From contig JAPPEF010000108.1 of NCBI GenBank assembly GCA_028875335.1, forward strand, positions 1-33,805: DNA of 33,805 nt. Direction: 5' to 3'. The translations under genes were made by a program, and so were the position numbers. The notes under the pieces are model-generated. The model did not search any database. It saw only the letters and a list, made by a program, of their open reading frames with translations, and was not told where the DNA came from. Positions 1-8,647 of this stretch are shown piece after piece. Numbering within the stretch: position 1 is the stretch's first letter; the number at the start of each line of letters is the position of its first letter. Origin of the DNA: Gemmatimonadota bacterium (GTDB lineage Bacteria > Latescibacterota > UBA2968 > UBA8231).

Positions 1-2
1 AC

Positions 3-293
3 CGCTCGGGTGGCTTGCAGTTCGGGGCGATCCTGTCCGTCGATGGGCGCGGTACTGTAACTCAGCACCTGCCCGCGACTGGAACAGAGGCCGTGCCGCT
101 GGCAGCGCAAGATACTCTCGACGTCGCCTACGAACTGGACGATGCGCCGCGGTGGGAGCGGTTTTATCTGGTTGCGGCCGATCGCCGCTTTGAGCTAGCG
201 ACGGTCAAGACCAAGCTGGCCGCTGGTGATGTGGCGTTGGGGGATGACGTCCGCCTATTCCGATTTACCGTAAAGAAACCTAGGGAGCCCTAG
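3..293 (+). CDS. C-terminal fragment of a caspase-associated conserved protein
   Basis: The reading frame is open from the left edge (first full codon at 3) to the TAG at 291-293, so the gene begins outside the window. The visible tail carries LSVDGRGTVTQHLP followed by ELDDAPRWERFYLV. I recall this pattern from proteins encoded beside caspase-like peptidases and sigma factors in environmental bacteria, where it forms a C-terminal beta-rich domain. The caspase-like gene at 428 follows in the same direction, which supports the association. Function is unknown; a regulatory or sensor role with the protease is only inference. A TTG at 15 could be read as a start, but homology-like sequence upstream (RSGGLQFGA) argues against it. 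Confidence 0.6.
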   Translation, partial: RSGGLQFGAILSVDGRGTVTQHLPATGTEAVPLAAQDTLDVAYELDDAPRWERFYLVAADRRFELATVKTKLAAGDVALGDDVRLFRFTVKKPREP

Positions 294-302
294 CCCCGCC
301 TC

Positions 303-404
303 GGGCAACCACGAGGGTTGCCCCTACAATGGTGGTTGGCAACCAACGACGATGAGTGGGCGTCGTTGTGTTGTCGTTGTAGGGGCGATCCTTGTGGTCG
401 CCCC
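303..404. repeat. MITE/REP-like palindromic element with ~27-bp inverted termini
   Basis: The left end (303-329) contains GGGCAACC and GGTTGCCC separated by five bases, then CCTACAA. The right end (379-404) is TTGTAGGGGCGATCC followed by a GGTCGCCCC arm. The reverse complement of one end matches the other with a few substitutions, and each end also folds on itself. The interior holds another inverted repeat, AACGACG (345-351) with CGTCGTT (361-367). Short elements starting GTAGGGGCGA with this fold are abundant in some uncultured bacterial genomes (recollection, not tested here). It lies between the upstream gene and the caspase gene and could also affect RNA structure there. Confidence 0.6.
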
Positions 405-427
405 GTTGTCTCTGAGGAGTTGTGTCC

Positions 428-2482
428 ATGTCTTTGGTGCGCGCCTTGTTGGTCGTTGTCGCTGCGGCGGGTCTGGCCCAGCCGGTGGAGGCGGAAGTGC
501 GCCGATTGATACTGGCAGCAGGGGCCAACAACGGCGGGGTGGATCGCGAATTGCTGCGCTACGCAGTCTCGGACGCGGAACAATTCGTCGAGGTATTGCA
601 GGAGATGGGGGGCTTGGACCCGGCCGATGTATTGTTGCTGCGCGATCCCGATTTGGCTGCTTTTGAGCAGGGACTGGCCGATCTGGGCCGGCGAGTGCAG
701 GCTGCCAGCCGGCGGGGGGACCGATTAGAGGTGCTGCTGTACTACTCTGGCCACGCTGACGAAGAGGGCCTGCTGTTGGCCGGCGACCACCTCGGCTATC
801 AGCAGTTGCTCGACTCCTTGAAGACGGCCAACGCCGCCGTTCGCATCGCCGTCCTCGACGCCTGCAACTCCGGGAGCATAACCCGCATCAAGGGCGGCAA
901 GCCCAAGCCGCCCTTTTTGGTCGATGAGTCTTTTGACATGCGGGGTTATGCCTTTCTCACGTCGAGTTCAGCCGACGAGGCAGCGCAGGAGTCGGACCTG
1001 ATCGAGGCGTCCTTTTTTACCCACTATCTAATTTCTGGGATGCGCGGCGCAGCAGATGTTACCGGCGATGGTCGGGTGACTCTACACGAGGCGTACCAGT
1101 TCGCATTCGACGAGACGCGGGCTCGGACTCTTGGGACAGTGGGAGGCACTCAGCACCCAGCTTATGAGGGCCAGATGCGCGGCACTGGCGGCGTGGTGAT
1201 GACCGAGGTGCGCCGCAACGCTGCGGGCCTGTCGCTGGACGAGACCCTCGCCGGTCGGGTCTCTATCCGCAATGGCCAGCAGCGCTTAGTCGCCGAACTG
1301 AACAAATCCCCTGGGCGGGAGGTTGAGTTAGGATTGGTGCCGGGGGATTATACCCTGTTTTGGGAAACGTGGGACGAGGACTGGCGCTTGGCCGAATTGG
1401 TTTTGACCGAAGGGGAGTTTGCCAAGGTGAGTACCGGCGACTTTCGCGCCTTGACCCCGGAGGATACTAAGCTGCGCGGCGGCTCGGGACGGAGGATTAC
1501 CTTGGGGCGTCAGATTGAGGTGGCCACCCGCGAGGGTTATACCTTGTCGCTCGGACTATTGACCAATACGCAGGACGAGGCGTTTCGCGGCGTCCAGTTC
1601 GCTTGGCTGGTCAACCAAGCGCGCGAGCGGACCGGCAATCAGATTGGCGGGTTGGGCAACTTGGCGCTCAAAGAGGTCGATGGCTGGCAGGCATCCGTCG
1701 TAGGCGTCAACTGGGCGATGGGACCGTTGCAGGGCGGACAGGTGGGCTTGATCAATATCGCTTCGCAAGTGCGCGGTTGGCAGGTGGCGCAAACGACCAA
1801 CATCGTCGGCAAAATTCGCGGTTGGCAATTGGCTGGGGTTACCAATTTCGTCGGCGAGGTCAAGGGCGGTCAGGTCGGAGTGTTGAACGTGGCGAGCGAG
1901 GTCAAGGGGTGGCAGGTGGGAGCAATCAACCTTTCCGGCCACATCGAGGGCGGCTTGCCCATCGGGTTGATAAACTACTCGCGGAGTGGGCTTTTCAACC
2001 TCAGCACTTGGCGCGACGAAGTCGGCTTTACCATGTTCACCCTCGCCTCGGGCAGCCGCTCGTTTTACACCGCTTTTACCACGGGCTTTACCGACGAGGC
2101 TGGCCAGCCGCGCTGGGCATTGGGCGTGGGCGGTGGGGTGCAGAAGCGCTGGCGGCGATTTTTTCTCGGCCTCGATATTCACGGCTACCGGATCAGCCGC
2201 GACGTCGACGACGATTACGAAGCGCAATTTGAATTTTGGCCGCCCGCAGTGGGAATCGGCCTACGCCGCTTGGCCCAAGACAACTACCTAACGCGGATCA
2301 AACTTGAGACGGGAGTCTCGTTGCTCAGCCATCTGTCGCTGTTTGGCGGCGTCTCCCTGAACCAATTGTCGACCGATGGCCATCAGCGGCTGATTGAGTC
2401 GGGTAGCCGCTACGAGAAGGAGTGGGAGGATGGGATTTTCACGTGGCCGGGTTTTTTCTTTGGCTTGCGCTACGGACGCTAA
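428..2482 (+). CDS. secreted caspase-like (C14) peptidase with LA_2272-type surface repeats
   Basis: The start is ATG 428, eight bases after GAGGAG (414-419); a GTG at 422 is too close to that site. The N-terminus MSLVRALLVVVAAAGLAQPV is a typical signal peptide with likely cleavage after VEA. Residues ~25-270 form a caspase/metacaspase fold with YYSGHAD (His109) and LDACNSGS (Cys146) as the catalytic dyad. An EF-hand-like DVTGDGRVTLHE follows. Residues ~390-520 contain repeated units ending GxQVGxxN(I/V)A, as in LA_2272 surface-repeat proteins, and the remaining ~160 residues look like beta strands of a barrel. The protein would be exported and possibly placed in the outer membrane. The substrate is unknown. 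Confidence 0.85.
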   Translation: MSLVRALLVVVAAAGLAQPVEAEVRRLILAAGANNGGVDRELLRYAVSDAEQFVEVLQEMGGLDPADVLLLRDPDLAAFEQGLADLGRRVQAASRRGDRLEVLLYYSGHADEEGLLLAGDHLGYQQLLDSLKTANAAVRIAVLDACNSGSITRIKGGKPKPPFLVDESFDMRGYAFLTSSSADEAAQESDLIEASFFTHYLISGMRGAADVTGDGRVTLHEAYQFAFDETRARTLGTVGGTQHPAYEGQMRGTGGVVMTEVRRNAAGLSLDETLAGRVSIRNGQQRLVAELNKSPGREVELGLVPGDYTLFWETWDEDWRLAELVLTEGEFAKVSTGDFRALTPEDTKLRGGSGRRITLGRQIEVATREGYTLSLGLLTNTQDEAFRGVQFAWLVNQARERTGNQIGGLGNLALKEVDGWQASVVGVNWAMGPLQGGQVGLINIASQVRGWQVAQTTNIVGKIRGWQLAGVTNFVGEVKGGQVGVLNVASEVKGWQVGAINLSGHIEGGLPIGLINYSRSGLFNLSTWRDEVGFTMFTLASGSRSFYTAFTTGFTDEAGQPRWALGVGGGVQKRWRRFFLGLDIHGYRISRDVDDDYEAQFEFWPPAVGIGLRRLAQDNYLTRIKLETGVSLLSHLSLFGGVSLNQLSTDGHQRLIESGSRYEKEWEDGIFTWPGFFFGLRYGR

Positions 2483-2560
2483 GTGGGGACGGATCCAAGA
2501 AGAGAAGGAGGAAATGCGAATGATTGGTAGAGGGCGCGATAGGTGATTCTCGCCAGATTG

Positions 2561-2899
2561 CTAGTCTGCCAATCCCATCACGAATGCAAGAGCTCGGTTC
2601 AAACGCCTAACTTCCCGATCCTCCAACCGGCCAATGCGGCTACCAATTCGCCTGCGCCGTACAGTTACTAGCTTGTCCACCATGATCTGGGAGGGCCGGA
2701 GCAGGCCGTTGCTTTTAGAGGGTTCGATAGTAACCCGAAAATCGGGGGCATCTTCTAAGGCCGACGTTATTTGGCAGACAATAACCGACCCGTGCTCATC
2801 CGGGAACACGTCGCTTTGGACGATCACGGCTGGGCGCGGTTTCCCAAAATCGCCCGCGACTGCCACTGTTACGACGTCACCGCGTCTCACGCTCGTCAA
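2561..2899 (-). CDS. mazF: MazF/PemK-family endoribonuclease toxin
   Basis: This 112-residue protein has the MazF/PemK pattern: RRGDVVTV near the N-terminus, GKPRPAVIVQSD, a central TSALEDAPDFRV strand pair, and NGLLRPSQIMVDK followed by VRRRRIGSRIGRL. The family cleaves mRNA at short sequences and is neutralised by a small antitoxin. The start overlaps the last 23 bases of the preceding antitoxin-like gene, the usual antitoxin-first arrangement with translational coupling. Length is normal for the family and nothing looks disrupted. Cleavage specificity cannot be predicted from the sequence. Confidence 0.88.
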   Translation of the reverse strand: MTSVRRGDVVTVAVAGDFGKPRPAVIVQSDVFPDEHGSVIVCQITSALEDAPDFRVTIEPSKSNGLLRPSQIMVDKLVTVRRRRIGSRIGRLEDREVRRLNRALAFVMGLAD

Positions 2900-3068
2900 A
2901 TTCAGACACGGCCTCGACCCATTGGAGCGCGTCGGCTTCCTGAGATTGGTTTAAGTGGGCGACCGAGTTTGCTACCCGTCTTCGCACCTTTTCCGAGCGG
3001 GGATTTGGCAAGGTTATACGAACCTGACGCTTGCCGGGGATAGCTACTTTTGCTTGAGATGCTGGCAT
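2877..3068 (-). CDS. antitoxin partner of the MazF-type toxin
   Basis: The likely start is the ATG at 3068, with AGAGGA about six bases upstream, giving 63 residues. A longer frame to 3098 lacks such a site. The sequence begins MPASQAKVAIPGKRQVRITLP, resembling a ribbon-helix-helix or related beta-strand DNA-binding N-terminus. It ends in an acidic helical tail (ADALQWVEAVSEFDERE) suited to wrapping around a toxin. The assignment rests mostly on position directly upstream of, and overlapping, mazF. By analogy with other modules it probably represses the pair's promoter in the 3069-3180 gap. Confidence 0.72.
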   Translation of the reverse strand: MPASQAKVAIPGKRQVRITLPNPRSEKVRRRVANSVAHLNQSQEADALQWVEAVSEFDERETR

Positions 3069-3180
3069 GGTGATTCCTCTGCAATTGGTTGGAAGCATTC
3101 TTCGGGCAAGCTCCCAGCTTCTTTATAATACAACGGATGGGCGGAATTTTCACAAGGTATAGCGACTTCCGCTCGTGTCG

Positions 3181-4731
3181 TTAGTCCTTATAAAGGATGA
3201 CCACCTCGACATCGGTTAGTATCAAGTCGCAAGCAAGTTGGGGATGGCGTTGCAAGAGAACGACTTCTAGGCGATGGCGGCCACGGGCGGCTTGGTCGGC
3301 CGTGAGCGCGAAGCTGTGCCAAGCGGCGGCGCTGACATCGGAGATAGGTTGGGGGTCGCCGCCGTGGCAATAGCTGATGTCCGGGTCGGCCAAGACCTCG
3401 CCGTCCCAGCAGCAGCGGACCTCGTCGCCAGCGACCCAATCTTGCAGACGCAGACGCAGGATAATGGTCGCTGGTAGATCTGCGCTCAAGTCGTCGGCGA
3501 GGTCGAGGTTGAAGTGCGGGCCGGTTTCCCGCATGGTTGGGTAGAGGGGAACGGGTAGGGTGCCGCGCAGCCGGTCGTGCTGGTACGCGCCACGCCACTC
3601 CCCGGTGTATTGGCGGAAGCGGTGGGTGGCGTTGTAGAGCTTGTCTTGGCGGCGCAAGGTCTGGACTGCGCCCACTTGGGTTAGCAACTCGCGCTTTGAA
3701 TCTCGGTCGGCGTGCCAGTTGAAGGCGTATATGCCGGTCGCGCCTTGGCCGTGGTACTGCATAGCCGTGGCCTTGGTGCGCATGTTGTGGCGGGCCGCTT
3801 CGCCTTCGGGGCCGGAAGCTGGGCCGGGGACACCGCCGTCGAAACCTGGATAGAGGGCAATGTCGCTGTCGGCGCAGAGGGCGCGGAAGGCACTGACTTC
3901 AATGGCTGGATCGGTCGCGGCGGCACCGGCCGGGATCAGGATATCAACGAGGTTTTCTTTTCCCCAAGTTTCCACGTCGTAGCCAATGCGGTGACAGCCT
4001 TCGATGGAGCCGGCGACGCGGGCCGCTAAATAAAAAGGCCGACCGCGCTGTTGGGCTAGTTCGTCGGTCATCTGCCGCGCCGACCGCATGAAGTCGGTGA
4101 AAATGTAGCGCAGGCGATAGGCATAGTCGGCGGGGAAGTGGAAGGGGTGGCGTTGCCAGTCGAGTTCGACGCCGTCCCAAGGGTAATTTTGGCAGACTTC
4201 GCGCAGGTGTTGGAAGCGATTTTCGCGCACTTGGGGGATGGCCATATTCCACGACAGGGCAAACCACTCCTCGGTATCCTCGCCGAGGAGCCATTCGGGG
4301 TGGTCTTTGCGCAGTTGGGTCAGTTCGACGTGGTGCAGGGTCTGGAGGTCGCTTAGCTGAGCGCCGTTGAAGTGATTGTCGTTCATGCGCAGTGAGGCAT
4401 AGACATGGAGGTTTAACTCGTGGCCGCGGTCGATAACGGCCTGTTGGGGATCTTCGCCCCGATCCAACATGCGGCGGATGTTTTCGGTGTGCGTGTAGCT
4501 AGCGGCGCTTTCATAGCGGCGCTGGTGGAGGTCGCCAACCAGTTCAAGCGCGTCGCTTGGCCAGCGGGTGGCGTGTTCGCCCACGCACCAGAACAGGGCA
4601 CCGACTTGGGTGTCTTCGAGGGGGCCATACGTCTTGTCGAGAAAGGCGTCCATGGACTGGGGGACGGGCGAGTAGCCGTGCGGCGCGCCGTCCCAGTTGT
4701 AGATGATGCCGTAGTCAGGGGGATGGGACAT
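3181..4731 (-). CDS. TIM-barrel glycoside-hydrolase-like protein
   Basis: This is a 516-residue cytoplasmic protein without a signal peptide. AAGGAG lies eight bases before the ATG at 4731. Residues ~1-370 look like a glycosidase TIM barrel of the hypothetical glycosyl-hydrolase (GHL) type. HLREVCQNYPWDGVELDWQR ends one strand with adjacent acidic residues (VELD) where catalytic acids sit in such barrels. YASLRMNDNHF and GIYAFNWH mark other strands. The C-terminal ~140 residues resemble a beta-sandwich (ADLPATIILRLRLQDW, RHRLEVVLLQRHP). The substrate is unknown and activity is not assured. It is transcribed divergently from the lipoprotein/peptidase pair. Confidence 0.65.
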   Translation of the reverse strand: MSHPPDYGIIYNWDGAPHGYSPVPQSMDAFLDKTYGPLEDTQVGALFWCVGEHATRWPSDALELVGDLHQRRYESAASYTHTENIRRMLDRGEDPQQAVIDRGHELNLHVYASLRMNDNHFNGAQLSDLQTLHHVELTQLRKDHPEWLLGEDTEEWFALSWNMAIPQVRENRFQHLREVCQNYPWDGVELDWQRHPFHFPADYAYRLRYIFTDFMRSARQMTDELAQQRGRPFYLAARVAGSIEGCHRIGYDVETWGKENLVDILIPAGAAATDPAIEVSAFRALCADSDIALYPGFDGGVPGPASGPEGEAARHNMRTKATAMQYHGQGATGIYAFNWHADRDSKRELLTQVGAVQTLRRQDKLYNATHRFRQYTGEWRGAYQHDRLRGTLPVPLYPTMRETGPHFNLDLADDLSADLPATIILRLRLQDWVAGDEVRCCWDGEVLADPDISYCHGGDPQPISDVSAAAWHSFALTADQAARGRHRLEVVLLQRHPQLACDLILTDVEVVILYKD

Positions 4732-4798
4732 AGGTCTGCTCCTTTGCGAATTGGGGTCAAAGTACGGAGATTGTCAGAGGCGGGCAACGGAGGCCAAT

Positions 4799-5014
4799 AT
4801 GGCGAGAAAGTGGATGCTCTGCATGGCGTTGGTCGGTTGCGGGTTGAGCGATCCCCAAGGGCCGGCCGATCTGCCCAAGGATCCGTGGAAGCGAACCGAG
4901 GAGCAGCGGCTGGAAGCGCTTGAGGAAAATTGTAGTGGTCCGTCCTGGGAGCGCGGGTGGCTCTGTCCGCGTGGCACAGCCGATGTCGATACAACCAAAT
5001 CTCAAGGTGGGTAA
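4799..5014 (+). CDS. small putative lipoprotein
   Basis: I chose the ATG at 4799, with GGAG about seven bases upstream, over an upstream in-frame start at 4751. This gives 71 residues. MARKWMLCMALVGCGLSD is a short basic then hydrophobic segment ending in a lipobox-like LVGC, so the mature protein would begin at the lipidated Cys14. The rest is hydrophilic and contains two further cysteines (ENCSGPSWERGWLC). It ends 12 bases before the M20 peptidase gene, suggesting co-transcription. I do not recognise a family, and a gene this short could be spurious. Confidence 0.5.
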   Translation: MARKWMLCMALVGCGLSDPQGPADLPKDPWKRTEEQRLEALEENCSGPSWERGWLCPRGTADVDTTKSQGG

Positions 5015-5026
5015 AGGAGTACTAGG

Positions 5027-6181
5027 ATGGAAGACAACATACTACAGGCTGTCGACGAGCAGCGCCTACTTGATACGGCCAAGGCGCTGATTGCGGTGCC
5101 CAGCCCGACACTGGATGCTGGCGCGGTAGCTGATGCATTGGCGGCCATATTGGCTGAGGAGGGGTTTGCCGTGGAGCGGCCCCAAGCCGATTGGCCGCAA
5201 GCACCAGCCGTGGTCGCTCGCTTCGACAGCGGGCAGCCCGGGCGGGTGTTGCAATTTGATGGGCACTTGGACACGGTGCATCTGCCCTTTGTGCCGCCCA
5301 AGGTGGAGAATGGTCATCTCTATGGGTCGGGTTCGTCCGACATGAAGGGAGGGATCGCCGCCTTCGTCGAAGCGCTCAGGGCGTTGAGGGATGTGGGCGC
5401 ACTGACCAAGGGGGCGGTCTTGCTTACGGCCCACGACCATCACGAAGCACCTTGGGGCGACCGCCGCCAGCTTTTGGCCTTGATCCGCGAAGGTTTTGTC
5501 GGCGACGGAGTGCTGCTGCCGGAGTATCTAGGTGATGCGTTGCCGATTGCCGGTCGCGGGATGGCCGTGTTTAGCGTGGAGGTCGAGCGCGATGGCGCGC
5601 CGGTACACGAGGGGCTGAGGCCCGCCGGGCTGCCGGACGTGATCGCTGCGGGGGCCGAGGTGGTGTTGCGGCTGAACGCGCTAAACGAGCATCTGCGCGA
5701 GCGAACCGCGCCCCATGTCGGCAGCGACACACTGTTTATTGGCCGGATTGAAGGTGGCCAGATCTATAATCAGGTTCCGGTCCAGTGCCGCGTCGAAGGG
5801 ACTCGCCGCTGGGTGGCGGCCGGCTCAGGGGCGGCGGCGCGCCGCGAGATGGAGGACCTGCTCGCCGACGTAGCTGCGGCAAGCGGCACCCGCATCCGGC
5901 TCGCCGACTGGAACATGCCCGGCGATGCTTTTGCGGTAGATCAGAACAGTCCGCTAGTGGGTGCGTTCCAGTCTGCACACGAACAGGTGACCGGGGCACC
6001 ACTACCCTTGGGAGGCAAACCTTTTATCGACGACGGCAATGTCTTTATGGCTGCCGGGATTGAAGCCCTAACCCACGGTCCCTGCGCCATGGGGGCGCAC
6101 ACGACCGACGAGCAGGTGCCGGTGGCCGAGTTGGTGCGGGTGGCGAAGGTGTATGCGCTGACGGCGCAGACTTTTTGCTAA
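5027..6181 (+). CDS. M20-family metallopeptidase (ArgE/DapE/CPG2 type)
   Basis: The 384-residue protein starts at ATG 5027 behind AAGGAG (5014-5019). It has the M20 layout: FDGHLDTVH (first zinc ligand and catalytic Asp), GSGSSDMKGG (bridging Asp), TAHDHHEAPWGD in the position of the usual EE catalytic/ligand pair, and AMGAHTTDEQVPV with the C-terminal His ligand. A central insertion (~170-290) is the lid/dimerisation domain. Members hydrolyse amide bonds of acylated amino acids, succinyl-diaminopimelate or small peptides. Which substrate applies here cannot be decided. The stop overlaps the converging transporter gene by four bases. Confidence 0.85.
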   Translation: MEDNILQAVDEQRLLDTAKALIAVPSPTLDAGAVADALAAILAEEGFAVERPQADWPQAPAVVARFDSGQPGRVLQFDGHLDTVHLPFVPPKVENGHLYGSGSSDMKGGIAAFVEALRALRDVGALTKGAVLLTAHDHHEAPWGDRRQLLALIREGFVGDGVLLPEYLGDALPIAGRGMAVFSVEVERDGAPVHEGLRPAGLPDVIAAGAEVVLRLNALNEHLRERTAPHVGSDTLFIGRIEGGQIYNQVPVQCRVEGTRRWVAAGSGAAARREMEDLLADVAAASGTRIRLADWNMPGDAFAVDQNSPLVGAFQSAHEQVTGAPLPLGGKPFIDDGNVFMAAGIEALTHGPCAMGAHTTDEQVPVAELVRVAKVYALTAQTFC

Positions 6182-7458
6182 GCGGCCTCAATGGCGCGCG
6201 CTGCGGCCGTGCCTCGCTCCTCATCGACGAAGTAGAGGCAGACTCCGCCCGCGACGAAGAGGACGACGATCGACAAAATTCCCACGCGCGGGCTGCCGGT
6301 CAGTACCCCAATCCAGCCCACGAGCACTGGGCCGATGACCGCGGCGAATTTGCCCAGCATGTTGTAAAAGCCGAAAAACTCCGCTGCGCGGTCGCGGGGA
6401 ATGAGCCTTGAGTAGAGCGAGCGGCTCAGGGCTTGTACGCCGCCTTGGACTAGACCGACGGCCACGGCCAAAGCGTAGAATTCCCAGACGGCATTCAAAA
6501 AATATCCCCACACTGTCGCCGCGATATAGACGGCTAGGCCGATGAAGATCCCCTTGCGGGTGCCGATCCGCTCGCCGAGCCAGCCAAAGGCTATCGCCGC
6601 GGGGAAGCCCACGAACTGAGTAATGCCCAAGGCGATGAGTAGGTCATTGGTATCAAAGCCAAGGGACAAGCCATAGTCGATGGCCATGCGGACGATGGTA
6701 TCGACGCCGTCGATGTACAGCCAATAGCCGATGAGAAAGACAAAGGTCGTGCGTAGCTGCCGAATGTCTCGGCCAGTCTCAATGAGCTGCTGATAGCCGG
6801 CCGAGACCGCACTCCAGCCGCGATGACCGCGCACGGGCGGCGATTCCTCTACCCACAAAAAGAGCGGCAGCGAAAAGCCAGCCCACCAGATGGCGACCAG
6901 CAAAAAGCACACGCGCACGGCCTCGCTGGCATCGGCCAACCCGAAGGTCGTGGGGTGCAAGACCATCACCACATTGAGCGCAAACAGCAAGCCGCCGCCT
7001 AGATAGCCGAGGCTATATCCGAGCGCTGAGACCGAGTCGGACTTGTCGCGCCCGACCACTTCCACGATGAGCGCATCGTAAAAGGTGTTGCCACCGGAGA
7101 AGCCGATGGCGGCCAACACATAGACCACAACCGCCAGTTCCCATGCGCCTTGGGCGACCATGTAGAGGCACCCCGTGGCGAGGACGCCCAAGAAGGCGAA
7201 GGCAAACAGGAACTTGCGCCGAGTGCCGCCTTGGTCGGCAATGGCCCCCAAAAGAGGGGCTAACAATACAACGACCAGGCTGCTGAGGGAGTTGGCCAGC
7301 CCCAGTTGGAAGGTGCTCTCGGTGACGTCGCTGCCAGCGCTCCAGTAGGACTTAAAAAATACCGGGAAGAAGGCGGCGATGACCGTGGTGGCAAAGGCCG
7401 AGTTGGCCCAGTCGTACAAGGCCCAGGCGATGATCGGTTTTTTGGCGTTGGTTGGCAT
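6178..7458 (-). CDS. UMF1-family (Atg22-like) MFS transporter
   Basis: This 426-residue protein has about twelve hydrophobic segments and begins MPTNAKKPIIAWALYDWANS. The ALYDWANSAF motif at the first helix is characteristic of the UMF1/Atg22 branch of the major facilitator superfamily. LGAIADQGGTRRK is the conserved loop between helices 2 and 3. The best-known relative, yeast Atg22, exports amino acids from the vacuole; bacterial substrates are largely unknown. It is convergent with the M20 peptidase, and a link between peptide breakdown and amino-acid transport is only a guess. Confidence 0.85.
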   Translation of the reverse strand: MPTNAKKPIIAWALYDWANSAFATTVIAAFFPVFFKSYWSAGSDVTESTFQLGLANSLSSLVVVLLAPLLGAIADQGGTRRKFLFAFAFLGVLATGCLYMVAQGAWELAVVVYVLAAIGFSGGNTFYDALIVEVVGRDKSDSVSALGYSLGYLGGGLLFALNVVMVLHPTTFGLADASEAVRVCFLLVAIWWAGFSLPLFLWVEESPPVRGHRGWSAVSAGYQQLIETGRDIRQLRTTFVFLIGYWLYIDGVDTIVRMAIDYGLSLGFDTNDLLIALGITQFVGFPAAIAFGWLGERIGTRKGIFIGLAVYIAATVWGYFLNAVWEFYALAVAVGLVQGGVQALSRSLYSRLIPRDRAAEFFGFYNMLGKFAAVIGPVLVGWIGVLTGSPRVGILSIVVLFVAGGVCLYFVDEERGTAAARAIEAA

Positions 7459-7504
7459 GGCATTGGTTGACGTAAGGGAACCTTGGTTGGAGGTTGCGCA
7501 TAAC

Positions 7505-7510
7505 AGTATA
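7505..7510 (-). promoter_or_regulatory. possible -10 box for the UMF1 transporter gene
   Basis: On the minus strand GCCTTATACTG supplies a TATACT hexamer, five of six matches to TATAAT, about 47 bases upstream of the transporter start and inside the divergent gap. The matching -35 region is poor, so the call rests on the -10 and position alone. Confidence 0.28.
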
Positions 7511-7585
7511 AGGCAAAAGAGGTGTGGTTGCTGCTGGCATCCTTTATGGATAGCCTAGGGAGGTCTTACTGAAGGACGATTCCTT

Positions 7586-8632
7586 ATGGACGACAAAATG
7601 TTTCACCCACTTGATGTCGCAGAATGGCTGCGCTTTGACGCGGCTACTAATCCGTATGGGCCGTCGCCTCAGGTCCGGGAGGCCATGGCCGCCTTTGCCT
7701 GCACCGGAGATTTTAGTCGCTACGACGACGAGGAGCGCGCCGAGTCGTTGCGCGGGGATTTGGCGGCGCATTGGGGGCTTTCGCCCGATCACTTCATCGT
7801 GTACAACGGGTCTGGGGAGGCCGTGGTCTGGCTTTTTTTGGCGCGGTTGTTGCTAGAGCAGCAGCGCTTGCTCATTCCGTCTCCGTCGTACGAGCGCTTT
7901 GTAGCGTTGGGGCAGCGGTGCGCGGCTGAAGTGATTCCAGTGCCGCTGCACGAAGAGGACTTTGCGCTGGTGCCCGAGCGCTTTATCGAGGCGGGGCGGC
8001 AGTCGGGAGCGCGGGTGTTGCTGCTGAGCAGTCCCAACAATCCCACGGGTAATCTCCTATGCGGCGACACGGGGATGGCGCGGTTGCTCGACGAGTTGCC
8101 CGACTGCCTGTGCATCGTCGATGAAGCGTATGCAGACTATGCCGGCTATAGCTATGTGCCTTGGGCACAAGAGCGGGAAAACTTGGTGGTGCTGCGGACC
8201 TTTTCCAAAGCATACGGCATGGCTGGTTTGCGGATCGGCTACGCGGTTGGGCCTAAGCCCGTTATCACTGCCCTAAGCCAGATGCAGGTTCCTTGGGCGG
8301 TCAATGCGCTGTCGCTGGTGGCGGCACAGGCGGCGCTAGCTGACCAGGACTATTTGCAGGAGGTCGTCGCGCAGATCCGCAGCGATTGTCAGGCACTCTA
8401 CGAAGGGCTAAGCGAGCGGCTGTGGTTGCGGGCTTATCCGAGCGCGGCGAATTTCTTTTGGGTGCGCTGCGAGGGGATCGGCCCGGGGCGGATGCGGGCC
8501 GGTTTGGAAGAACGGCGGATCCGCGCCCGCTGGCGGCAAGATGCGCCTAATTTTGTGCGGCTGACGTCGCTGCGCCCCCAGGACAACGAGTATTTGTTGG
8601 CCGCGCTCGATGAGGTTAGGCAATCAGACTAA
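7586..8632 (+). CDS. HisC-like class I/II aminotransferase
   Basis: This 348-residue fold-type I PLP enzyme resembles histidinol-phosphate aminotransferase and threonine-phosphate decarboxylase. Visible motifs are FDAATNPYGPSP at the N-terminus, YNGSGEAV for cofactor phosphate, LLLSSPNNPTGN, VDEAYADY (Asp and Tyr contacting PLP), RTFSKAYGMAGLRIGY with the Schiff-base Lys208, and a C-terminal Arg region. No other his or cobalamin genes are nearby, so the substrate is open. An aldo/keto reductase follows ten bases after the stop in the same direction, suggesting an operon. Confidence 0.82.
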   Translation: MDDKMFHPLDVAEWLRFDAATNPYGPSPQVREAMAAFACTGDFSRYDDEERAESLRGDLAAHWGLSPDHFIVYNGSGEAVVWLFLARLLLEQQRLLIPSPSYERFVALGQRCAAEVIPVPLHEEDFALVPERFIEAGRQSGARVLLLSSPNNPTGNLLCGDTGMARLLDELPDCLCIVDEAYADYAGYSYVPWAQERENLVVLRTFSKAYGMAGLRIGYAVGPKPVITALSQMQVPWAVNALSLVAAQAALADQDYLQEVVAQIRSDCQALYEGLSERLWLRAYPSAANFFWVRCEGIGPGRMRAGLEERRIRARWRQDAPNFVRLTSLRPQDNEYLLAALDEVRQSD

Positions 8633-8647
8633 CACAAGGGGATGGCT

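Noticed and set aside
1556..2227. 223-residue open frame antisense to the caspase gene
   Set aside because: It lies wholly across the surface-repeat region and its apparent repeats are the reverse reading of those repeats.
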